From: Saccharicrinis sp963677345
Lineage (GTDB): Bacteria; Bacteroidota; Bacteroidia; Bacteroidales; Marinilabiliaceae
Assembly (NCBI GenBank): GCA_963677345.2
Contig: CAXXLC010000014.1
Location: 149,128-213,127, forward strand
DNA: 64,000 nt
Reading direction: 5' to 3'
Shown here piece after piece: positions 54,778 through 62,729 of this stretch. Every line of letters starts with the position of its first letter. Positions within the stretch are counted from its first letter, which is position 1. The translations under genes were made by a program, and so were the position numbers. A model generated the notes under the pieces. It was not told the DNA's origin. It worked only from the letters and a program-made list of their open reading frames with translations, and searched no databases.

Positions 54778-56556
54778 TTATTCGTCTGAAAAGTGAATGA
54801 GAACTCGTCTGTAAACTGAAAAAATCTTGGATTTAGATACGAAACCCATATATTTATTGTTTTCAATTACAGGTAAATTCCAGGCACCGGTTTCTTCAAA
54901 TTTTTTCATTACAGAGTCCATGCTTTCATTTATTTCAATAAAAGCAGGTGGTACTTGCATCAGGTCTTCAACTACAGTGTTGTTATACCTGTCATGATTA
55001 AACATGATTTCTCTAATGTCATCCAGCAATACAATTCCTTTTAACTGTCCTTTTGATCCAATTACAGGAAAAAGGTTTCTTTTAGCTTTGGCGATGGTCT
55101 TAACCAAGGAGCCTAAAGTATCAGTTGATTTTACAGGTAAAAAATCTGTTTCCAGAACTTTGTTCAATCTCATTAAAGTTAAAACGGCTTTATCTTTATG
55201 GTGTGTTAACAGTTCACCTCTGCGAGCTAATTGTTTTGTGTATATTGAGTGTGGTTCAAAATACATAATGGTTAAATAAGAGATGGTTGAAGTCATCATT
55301 AATGGAACGAAAAGTTCATAACCATGTGTAATTTCAGCAATAAGGAATATTGCAGTAAGTGGAGCATGAAGTACGCCTGCCATAATAGCAGCCATACCAA
55401 CTAAAGTAAAATGGGTTTCAGGTAAAATCCATAATCCTGAAGCATTTACCAGGCGTGCAAAGAAATAACCCATTACACCTCCTGTAAATAATGAGGGAGC
55501 AAAAATACCGCCAACTCCACCACTTCCTGTTGTTGCAGCAGATGCGAAAACTTTAAATAGTGCGAGTAGTCCCAATAGAATAAGCAATACCCATTCATAG
55601 CTTCTGAACTGATAAAAAATACTGTTGTCAAAAACAATGTCTTTTTTACCATTTAAAAATGCTATAATAGTATTATATCCTTCTCCGTATAACTGAGGGA
55701 AAATAAAAATCAGTATACTAAGAACCAAACCTCCTGCCAAAAGTCTGATGTATGCATTGTTAATTTTATGGAATTTATTTTCTGTCCACATTAACATTCT
55801 AGTGAAATATAAGGAAATAAAACCTCCTAAAATTCCAAGAATGACATAAAAGGGGATGTTGTTTAAAATAAATTGGTTCTCCAGTTTCCAGGAAAATTCA
55901 GCTCCGTCACCCATGAAAAAATAGGCAACAGTAGCAGCACTGAACGCAGAGATTATCAGAGGAACCAAGGATGCCATACTTAATCCAAGCATCAAAACCT
56001 CTAAAGTAAAGACTAATCCTGCCATTGGAGCCTTAAATATACTGGATATTGCTCCTGCAGCCCCACAGCCAATTAATAATGATATGGTTTTGTAGTTTTG
56101 GTGAAATAACCTGCCTAATGATGAACCTATAGATGCCCCGGTCAGTACAATTGGAGCCTCTGCTCCTACCGAACCTCCAAAACCAATAGTAAATGTACTT
56201 GCTATAATTGATGAAAAGTTATTGTGTCTTTTTAATTTGCCGCTTCCCCGGCTTAGTGAATATAAAATTTTAGATATTCCATGTCCTAAATTGTCTTTTA
56301 TAAACGTTCTGGCAAATAATACGGATATAAATATACCAACTACCGGATAGGCTAAATATAAGAAGTTAATATTTTCAATATGAAATTCGCCCGTTAAAAA
56401 ATGATGGGTGTAATGAATGGTGTTTTTTAACAATACAGCAGCTAAACCACTTAGTATACCAGTTATTAAGCTTAAAATTAAAATAAAGTTCTTTTGGCTG
56501 ATATGTTTAACCCGCCAGATTAAAAATCTTCTGAAATAAATTGATGCATTCTCCAT
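54778..56556 (-). CDS. ClC chloride channel/antiporter with CBS domains (copy 1)
   Basis: About 592 residues from the ATG at 56556. I choose this because the longer start at 56577 lies upstream of a -7-like box (TACTTTTG, 56564-56571, minus strand). ClC motifs: GFGGSVGAEAPIVLTGASIG (gating Glu in GAEAP), GCGAAGAISSIFKAPMAGLVF and GSGGVGGIFAPSLFTGG. Two CBS domains at the C-terminus (about 460-590) suggest nucleotide control. Inner membrane, about ten hydrophobic helices. It moves chloride, possibly with proton exchange. A paralogue is at 60698-62476. Confidence 0.93.
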   Translation of the reverse strand: MENASIYFRRFLIWRVKHISQKNFILILSLITGILSGLAAVLLKNTIHYTHHFLTGEFHIENINFLYLAYPVVGIFISVLFARTFIKDNLGHGISKILYSLSRGSGKLKRHNNFSSIIASTFTIGFGGSVGAEAPIVLTGASIGSSLGRLFHQNYKTISLLIGCGAAGAISSIFKAPMAGLVFTLEVLMLGLSMASLVPLIISAFSAATVAYFFMGDGAEFSWKLENQFILNNIPFYVILGILGGFISLYFTRMLMWTENKFHKINNAYIRLLAGGLVLSILIFIFPQLYGEGYNTIIAFLNGKKDIVFDNSIFYQFRSYEWVLLILLGLLALFKVFASAATTGSGGVGGIFAPSLFTGGVMGYFFARLVNASGLWILPETHFTLVGMAAIMAGVLHAPLTAIFLIAEITHGYELFVPLMMTSTISYLTIMYFEPHSIYTKQLARRGELLTHHKDKAVLTLMRLNKVLETDFLPVKSTDTLGSLVKTIAKAKRNLFPVIGSKGQLKGIVLLDDIREIMFNHDRYNNTVVEDLMQVPPAFIEINESMDSVMKKFEETGAWNLPVIENNKYMGFVSKSKIFSVYRRVLIHFSDE

Positions 56557-56563
56557 AGCGACA

Positions 56564-56571
56564 CAAAAGTA
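56564..56571 (-). promoter_or_regulatory. Candidate -7 box of the first ClC gene (leaderless transcript)
   Basis: On the minus strand this is TACTTTTG, matching TAnnTTTG. It ends 7 bases before the ATG at 56556, so transcription would begin almost at the start codon. Confidence 0.4.
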
Positions 56572-56577
56572 TATCAA

Positions 56578-56952
56578 TTCATTGATATGATCATGTTAAA
56601 TTAAGTCAAAAATAAAGATTATCATAAGTTCGAGTTTGCTCAAAATGAATATGTAAAATAGCTTATTAAAGGATTTTAACGGCTTAATATTAAAAATAAA
56701 CTCATTAATTAATGTTAAAAAAGAAGGGGGTGTAATATGTAAAAAACAGTAGGTTAGTGAGTTATATCTTTGTGGTTTTGTTGTTAGTATATTATATGAT
56801 AAAAGGTTGTAAAATTAGATTACCTTTGCAGTCGATTTTTACAATGGTATAAATCATTCATATTAAAATGATTGTTCAGCGAACTTCTCTTTTTCAGCAG
56901 ATTAAATATTGAAATTTAGATAAAGTGGGGTGGGCTGAAAAAAAGGTAGTTT
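56578..56952. promoter_or_regulatory. Divergent region between ClC and the DEAD-box gene, with a -7 box
   Basis: No gene is seen. TACCTTTG at 56821-56828 is a good -7 box for the DEAD-box gene and predicts a leader of about 118 bases, long enough for temperature- or self-regulated control common for such helicases. TATCTTTG at 56765-56772 is a second, weaker match. Confidence 0.4.
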
Positions 56953-58635
56953 ATGATGACATTTGAAGAAACCGGCTTGTCTCCGGAAGTTCTTAAGGCG
57001 ATTAAAGAACTAGGGTATGAAAACCCAACACCCATTCAGGAAAAAACGATTCCTGAATTAAAAGATGGTACTAACGATGTAGTAGCACTTGCACAAACAG
57101 GAACAGGTAAAACTGCGGCATTCAGTTTGCCAATAATAGAAAGAGTTGATTGCACTAATAAAAAAGTTCAGGTATTGGTGTTATGTCCAACCAGAGAATT
57201 GGCATTACAAATCACTAAAGATATTGTTTCTTATTCAAAGTATATCTCTCAATTGTTTGTTACTCCGGTTTATGGAGGAGCTGATATTGTAAAGCAAATC
57301 AGAGAACTTAAAAAGGGTAGTCAGATTGTTGTAGGTACCCCGGGAAGGGTTAATGATTTGTGCAAGAGAGGAGTGCTTCAACTTGAGCAACTTAGGTATT
57401 TGGTATTGGATGAGGCCGATGAGATGTTAAATATGGGATTTAAGGATGAATTAGATTCTATTATTGATACAACTCCCGAAACTCGTCAGTCGTTATTATT
57501 CTCGGCTACTATGCCTAAGGAGATTGAGAATATGGCAAACAGATATTTATCAAATCCAATTCAATTAAAAGTTGGAAAGCAAAACGCCGGAGCTCTTACT
57601 GTAGATCATGTATATTATATGGTTCATGCAAAAGACAGATATCTGGCTTTGAAACGTATTGCTGATTTATATCCTGATATATATGGTATTGTTTTCTGTC
57701 GTACTCGTCATGAGACAAAAGAAGTTGCTGATAAGTTAATTGGTGATGGATATAGTGCAGATGCTTTACATGGAGACTTGTCTCAGGCTCAAAGAGACCA
57801 GGTGATGCACCGCTTTAGAAGCAGACACCTGCAGATTTTGGTTGCTACGGATGTTGCTGCCAGGGGTATTGACGTCAATGATCTTTCGCATGTTATTAAT
57901 TATAATTTGCCGGATGATATTGAGGCGTATACTCATCGTAGTGGCAGAACAGGTAGAGCAGGAAAAACAGGAACAAGTATTGCTATAATTCATACTAAAG
58001 AATCAAGTAAAATAAGGGAAATAGAACGTATCTCAGGAATAAAATTTAAAAGAGATATGGTACCTTCTGGTTCTGAAATTTGTACTCGTCAGTTATTTCA
58101 CTTGGTCGACAGAGTTGAAAACGTTGAAATAAATCATGAGCAAATAGATGAATTCCTACCTCAGATTATTGAAAAATTATCTTCTCTGGATAGAGAAGAT
58201 CTGATAAAACGTTTTGTTTCTGTTGAGTTTAATCGTTTTATTTCATATTATGACGGAGCCAAAGATCTTAATGTTTATAAAAAAGATATAGAGAAAGGTA
58301 GATCAGGAGGACGAAGAGGGAATGATAAATATGGTAGGCTGTATGTTAATGTAGGTAAAGCACATGGTTTAACAGCTCAGCGTTTGATGGGTATTGTTAA
58401 CGAAAATACAGACCGTAAGAAAGTAAGTTTTGGGAAAATAGAAATACTTAGAAATTTTACATTTTTCGAAGTTGATGAAGGTGGTCAAAAAACTGTAATT
58501 AATGCACTTAAAGGCGTTAAGTTCGAAAGTGAGAAATTACATGTTGAGCCAGCTACAGCAAAGCCACCAAAGAGAAGAGAAAAAAGAAAGTTTGATAGTA
58601 ATAACAAGCGTTCAGACTCAAGAAGAAAAAGATAA
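56953..58635 (+). CDS. DEAD-box RNA helicase with DbpA-type RNA-binding domain
   Basis: 560 residues. The Q motif (GYENPTPIQEKTIP), Walker A (AQTGTGKT), PTRELA, DEAD (LVLDEADEML), SAT, ARGIDV and HRSGRTGRAGKTG are all present in RecA-like domains 1 (1-205) and 2 (215-375). A DbpA-like RRM follows (about 465-540, YGRLYVNVGKAHGLTAQRLMGIV), then a basic tail (KPPKRREKRKFD...RRKR). It probably remodels ribosomal RNA during 50S assembly or at low temperature. The ATG pair at 56953/56956 leaves a one-codon ambiguity. A terminator follows at once. Confidence 0.95.
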   Translation: MMTFEETGLSPEVLKAIKELGYENPTPIQEKTIPELKDGTNDVVALAQTGTGKTAAFSLPIIERVDCTNKKVQVLVLCPTRELALQITKDIVSYSKYISQLFVTPVYGGADIVKQIRELKKGSQIVVGTPGRVNDLCKRGVLQLEQLRYLVLDEADEMLNMGFKDELDSIIDTTPETRQSLLFSATMPKEIENMANRYLSNPIQLKVGKQNAGALTVDHVYYMVHAKDRYLALKRIADLYPDIYGIVFCRTRHETKEVADKLIGDGYSADALHGDLSQAQRDQVMHRFRSRHLQILVATDVAARGIDVNDLSHVINYNLPDDIEAYTHRSGRTGRAGKTGTSIAIIHTKESSKIREIERISGIKFKRDMVPSGSEICTRQLFHLVDRVENVEINHEQIDEFLPQIIEKLSSLDREDLIKRFVSVEFNRFISYYDGAKDLNVYKKDIEKGRSGGRRGNDKYGRLYVNVGKAHGLTAQRLMGIVNENTDRKKVSFGKIEILRNFTFFEVDEGGQKTVINALKGVKFESEKLHVEPATAKPPKRREKRKFDSNNKRSDSRRKR

Positions 58636-58640
58636 TATAT

Positions 58641-58675
58641 AAAAAAAGGTTTCAAATTATTTGAAACCTTTTTTT
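58641..58675 (+). terminator. Terminator of the DEAD-box gene
   Basis: An AAAGGTTTCAAA stem paired with TTTGAAACCTTT around TTA, flanked by A and T runs. Six bases after the stop codon. Confidence 0.88.
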
Positions 58676-58786
58676 GTATTCTCATAGTTGAATAAAATTA
58701 AAAGTTGCTGTTTGGTTTGTGTTAACAGCTCTTTTAATTGTTGTATTGAATGATTAGTTAGGGATACCTAATTAATATTTTGCATA

Positions 58787-59347
58787 TTAAACTTCTGACC
58801 AGCTCAAGTTATTTTTAATCCTTGATATCTGCATTTCACTTACGCAAAACAACTGTGCAATAACTTTTTGCTTTCTTCCTTTGGATAGCATATCTTTTAT
58901 TGCACTAACATCAGAATGGCTGAGTTTTGAATTTGTAACAATTCTGCCTCTTTCTTTTCGCCCTTTTATTAACTTGTAATGCGACCTTTCAAAACTTTCT
59001 TTTCGGGTACACCATTCTAAATTGCTGGTATGATTGTTAAATTTGTTCCAATCTTTATGAATCACAACATTATATGATTCATCAGTTTTTGGAATAAACA
59101 GCTCAGCAACTAACTTGTGAATGAGAACTGTTTTTTTCTTTCCTTTAATTTTTAAGTTTACACTTCGGTATCCTTTTATATTTCCGGATTTAACAAATTT
59201 ACCGTCAGGATGACATTTGTAACAGTAACTTTTTATTCTGCCATAATTACTTACTTCATACCTGTAATCCGTATCAGGAATTTCTTTCCATTCTTCATCA
59301 ATAATTTTTCTCAAGTTTGTTTGGGTAAGTTTTTCTGTTACCTCCAT
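58787..59347 (-). CDS. NUMOD4/HNH endonuclease-like protein with helix-turn-helix (second copy)
   Basis: 186 residues. NUMOD4 motif EEWKEIPDTDYRYEVSNYGRIKS near the N-terminus, then the HNH core (VLIHKLVAELFIP, VVIHKDWNKFNNHTSNLEWCT) and a C-terminal resolvase-like helix-turn-helix (KQKVIAQLFCVSEMQISRIKNNLSW). It is a stand-alone gene with no intron nearby. On the minus strand, TATATTTG (59356-59363) ends 8 bases before the ATG, suggesting a leaderless transcript. It shares the HNH and C-terminal SEMQISRI/SEMSIVRI motif with the gene at 51603, so the two belong to one family. Confidence 0.85.
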   Translation of the reverse strand: MEVTEKLTQTNLRKIIDEEWKEIPDTDYRYEVSNYGRIKSYCYKCHPDGKFVKSGNIKGYRSVNLKIKGKKKTVLIHKLVAELFIPKTDESYNVVIHKDWNKFNNHTSNLEWCTRKESFERSHYKLIKGRKERGRIVTNSKLSHSDVSAIKDMLSKGRKQKVIAQLFCVSEMQISRIKNNLSWSEV

Positions 59348-59593
59348 TTTCAGATCAAATATATTAAACTTCTTATCCGATAAAAGAAACCTTTGTTTTG
59401 GTTATTAATTGTAAAACAAAAATATGTTTTAATCTTTAAAAAGCCAAATATACTGGGGTTTGGGGAGGTTTGGTGAAGGGGTGTGGAATTAAACTGATCT
59501 TTATTTTTTAAATGAGGTATAAAAATTCATGTATGAATTACCCTATTTTACAAATAAGTAAAAAATGTATTTTTTTTACTTTTTTTTGTTTTC

Positions 59594-60694
59594 TCATGGC
59601 AGGAATACTGATTTTACCTGTTTGTCTATGTTTTTTGTTAGTAATTTGTTCTCAAGAAATAGTGCTAAGTTGAATGCTGGAGAATAAAATCGATAGTGAA
59701 ATATACTATAGGGTGCAATCTTATTAACGATAGGGTTGGATGACGAGGATAGGAATCCAGCTGTAAACCACCATCTGTTTAAAATTTCAGGATTGAGTGA
59801 TATTTTTTTTACGGTATTTGTGTCAGGTAATGCTTTTAATTTCATTAAGGAACTAGACAATAGTAGTATTTCGAATTGATCTTTTGTAGTGTTATAAAGC
59901 TGAGTTATATCTGAGATTAATTTGTTTTGGTATTGTTTCAGATAATTTGTTGTGCATAGTAATCTTGATAAGTGATATAATATAATACTGGCTTTAGGGT
60001 ATTCAGGTGCAGAAAGAAATGCAGATCTGAAATATAAAGATTCTGATATGGATCTTTCTATCAGTTTTAAGCTTTCGTTATCATATTTATTTAGCTCGAA
60101 ATTATATCTGTGAATCCACAAAAATAAATTGCTTAAAACACATAAGTCAAACTCAATTGGCATATTTATACCAAACCATGTTGAATATGCCCTCAAATTT
60201 CTTAATGATTTATGTCCATTTGTTATTTGCTTGTTCTCTAAGTTAGCATGATTACAAATGGATTGTTTTGTTTTTATAGCTTTTTTGTAATTGAAGGTTT
60301 GAGCTAATTGGATAAGACTTGTAGTGTCAATGTCATCGGGTAAAATGAATTTATTTAGTTTGTTAAATAGATTTCCATTTGGAAAGTGTTTGTGCGGCTC
60401 TTTTCTCCAGAAATTATATGAGTTTCTTTCCGGTTTATTGGTGTGATATTTAAAGTTTCGCACTATGTCTGAATAAATTTCTGATAGGATATCCTTTTCT
60501 TTTGGATTAAAGTGTTGCTCAAGTGATTTAAGAATGTATAGTAAAGATGCAGAAAAGAATATATTGTCGTCGGGAATATGTTTGTTTAGAAATGGATTTT
60601 TTCTGTATGAAGGAATGATACCTTTGTTGAAGAATTTTGGATCTGCATTATTCTGTATGTCTCTAATCTTTTGTAATATTTCAAGAGTAGTCAT
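59594..60694 (-). CDS. Hypothetical all-helical protein coupled to ClC copy 2
   Basis: 366 residues, no signal peptide or membrane helix. I do not recognise a named family. Repeated helix pairs, an NSYNFWRKEPHKHFPNG segment and DDIDTTSLIQLAQ resemble (alpha/alpha) toroid proteins such as prenyltransferase or terpene-cyclase-like domains, where an Asp-rich helix start is common. That is a fold-level guess only. Its ATG lies 3 bases after the stop of ClC copy 2, so the pair is almost certainly co-translated. The pairing suggests a link to membrane or chloride homeostasis. The 240 bases beyond its 3' side hold nothing recognised. Confidence 0.65.
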   Translation of the reverse strand: MTTLEILQKIRDIQNNADPKFFNKGIIPSYRKNPFLNKHIPDDNIFFSASLLYILKSLEQHFNPKEKDILSEIYSDIVRNFKYHTNKPERNSYNFWRKEPHKHFPNGNLFNKLNKFILPDDIDTTSLIQLAQTFNYKKAIKTKQSICNHANLENKQITNGHKSLRNLRAYSTWFGINMPIEFDLCVLSNLFLWIHRYNFELNKYDNESLKLIERSISESLYFRSAFLSAPEYPKASIILYHLSRLLCTTNYLKQYQNKLISDITQLYNTTKDQFEILLLSSSLMKLKALPDTNTVKKISLNPEILNRWWFTAGFLSSSSNPIVNKIAPYSIFHYRFYSPAFNLALFLENKLLTKNIDKQVKSVFLP

Positions 60695-60697
60695 TGT

Positions 60698-62476
60698 TTA
60701 ATAATCAGAAGAGAACTTTTTTAGTTGGTTTCTATAGGCAGTAAATGCATTTGCTCTTGAAATAAATCCATGGTATTTTCCTTTGCTGATGACTGCAATG
60801 TTAAATCTGCCTGATTTTCTAAATATTTCAACAAGGTCTTCCATTCCGTCATCCGGACTTATAAAGTATTCAGGCATATACATTAAATCTTTAACTTTAA
60901 TGCTATTGTATTTTTCAGGTTGAAAAATAATCTCACGTATGTCATCCATTTTAATCATTCCCCGCAATATACCTTTTTTATCAACAACAGGAAATAAATT
61001 TCTATGGGCTTTAGATATGACTTTAACTAAATCTCCTAAAGTAGCTTCAGGAGATATAATGGCAAAGTCGGTTTCAATAAGTTTATTAACATCCATCATT
61101 GTCATGATATTCTGATCTTTATCATGAGTTAGAAGTTCTTTTTGTTGAGCCAGTTGATGCGTATATACAGAGTGTTTTTCAAAAGTTTTTGCAACAACAA
61201 AACTGATAGTAGCGGTAATCATTAAAGGTAAGAACATGGTGTACCCACCTGATAAATCGGCAATAAGAAACAAGCCTGTTAAAGGAGCGTGCAGAACACC
61301 AGCGATTAATCCGGCCATTCCAATTAAAGCAAAGTTTTTAATGGGTAGTTCAATCCACCCTGTTTTATTGATAATAGTGGCAAACAATACACCGGTATTT
61401 GCTCCCATAAACAGGGTAGGTGCAAAAATACCACCAACACCCCCGCTTCCAAAAGTTACAGAGGTTGCCATAACTTTTACTCCTATTGTCAGGGTCATGA
61501 TAATTAAAAAGTTAACAAACGATTTGTTAAGGTGACTAAATATCCCAACATCGTGAAGATAGTATAAGTCTCCATTAAGTGCTCCATTTATTACCTCATA
61601 TCCTTCTCCAAATAAATGCGGGAAGAATATCATTAAAATGCCAAGAATAAATGCTCCAAGTCCCAATCTTGTCCACCCGTTATTTATTTTTTCAAAAAGA
61701 TGTTCAATATATTTATACATCCTGGTAAAGTATGTGGCAACTAACCCGCAGGCAAGCCCTAATAATACATAGAATGTAAGTTCGTGTATTGAATAGGTGT
61801 GTTCAACGATAAAAGGGTATACAACTTCTTGTCCAAGGAAAAGGTAAGAAATTACAACGGCAGAGGCTGATGATAAAAGTAAAGGAACCAATGATGTTAA
61901 TGTTAAATCGAGCATGATTACTTCCAGAGCAAATACAATAGCTGCAATTGGTGCTTTAAAAATTGCCGACATAGCTCCAGCGCAGGCACAACCTAATAGC
62001 AGCGTGATTTGCCTGTAGTTTAGGTGTAATAGTTTTCCGAGATTTGCTCCAATAGCGGCACCGGTTGAAACGGTTGGACCTTCAAGACCTACCGATCCTC
62101 CAAAACCGACCGTAAAAGAACTTGCAATGACAGAGGAAATCATATTATGTCGATTCATTCGACCCTGGTTTTTCGAAATAGCATATAAAACATTTGGTAT
62201 TCCATGTCGTACCGGTCTTCTAACTATATATTTTATGAACAATACGGTTAAGAATACTCCGATCCCCGGAGCAATTAAATATAGCCATTCGAATTGACTA
62301 AGCTCGATGGTCTGATGAACAATGTGGTGTATGTAACCAACCGTTTTTTTTATAATTACAGCAGCTAAACCTGCAGCAACTCCTGTAATTACGCTAAGTA
62401 TTATTAAAAACTGCCTGTTGCTGATATGTCTTAATCTCCAAATAAGTATTTTTTTTAGTATGTGATCACCAAACAT
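60698..62476 (-). CDS. ClC chloride channel/antiporter with CBS domains (copy 2)
   Basis: 592 residues, similar in length to copy 1 and clearly paralogous (start KKILIWRLRHISNRQFLIILSVITGVAAGLAAV). Motifs: GFGGSVGLEGPTVSTGAAIG with the gating Glu, GCACAGAMSAIFKAPIAAIVF and GSGGVGGIFAPTLFMG, followed by two CBS domains (about 455-590). The canonical EGP replaces the EAP of copy 1, so the two may differ in gating or ion choice. It is first in a two-gene unit with the all-helical protein. Confidence 0.93.
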   Translation of the reverse strand: MFGDHILKKILIWRLRHISNRQFLIILSVITGVAAGLAAVIIKKTVGYIHHIVHQTIELSQFEWLYLIAPGIGVFLTVLFIKYIVRRPVRHGIPNVLYAISKNQGRMNRHNMISSVIASSFTVGFGGSVGLEGPTVSTGAAIGANLGKLLHLNYRQITLLLGCACAGAMSAIFKAPIAAIVFALEVIMLDLTLTSLVPLLLSSASAVVISYLFLGQEVVYPFIVEHTYSIHELTFYVLLGLACGLVATYFTRMYKYIEHLFEKINNGWTRLGLGAFILGILMIFFPHLFGEGYEVINGALNGDLYYLHDVGIFSHLNKSFVNFLIIMTLTIGVKVMATSVTFGSGGVGGIFAPTLFMGANTGVLFATIINKTGWIELPIKNFALIGMAGLIAGVLHAPLTGLFLIADLSGGYTMFLPLMITATISFVVAKTFEKHSVYTHQLAQQKELLTHDKDQNIMTMMDVNKLIETDFAIISPEATLGDLVKVISKAHRNLFPVVDKKGILRGMIKMDDIREIIFQPEKYNSIKVKDLMYMPEYFISPDDGMEDLVEIFRKSGRFNIAVISKGKYHGFISRANAFTAYRNQLKKFSSDY

Positions 62477-62729
62477 ATTTTTAAAATAGCTTTAATTGTA
62501 CATCTGTTTTTACAGCAGGTTGTTTAATCAATAATTTAGCTCCAATTTATGAAAATATTATTGTGTTATCATAACTAAACTGTAATAATTGTAGAATTAT
62601 TTTATTTTTAATATAAGGGTTTTGGTATCAATTCTTTGATAGTGGGTGTTTTAAGGTAAGTTGGTGATTTATAGCTGAAACAAAAAGTTAAAGTTCTTGT
62701 TTTGTTTATGTTGAACAAGATAATTATAT
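62477..62729. other. Divergent region between ClC copy 2 and the TonB receptor
   Basis: AT-rich with no gene. I find no clear promoter pair or riboswitch, in particular no cobalamin-type element before the receptor. Confidence 0.4.
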
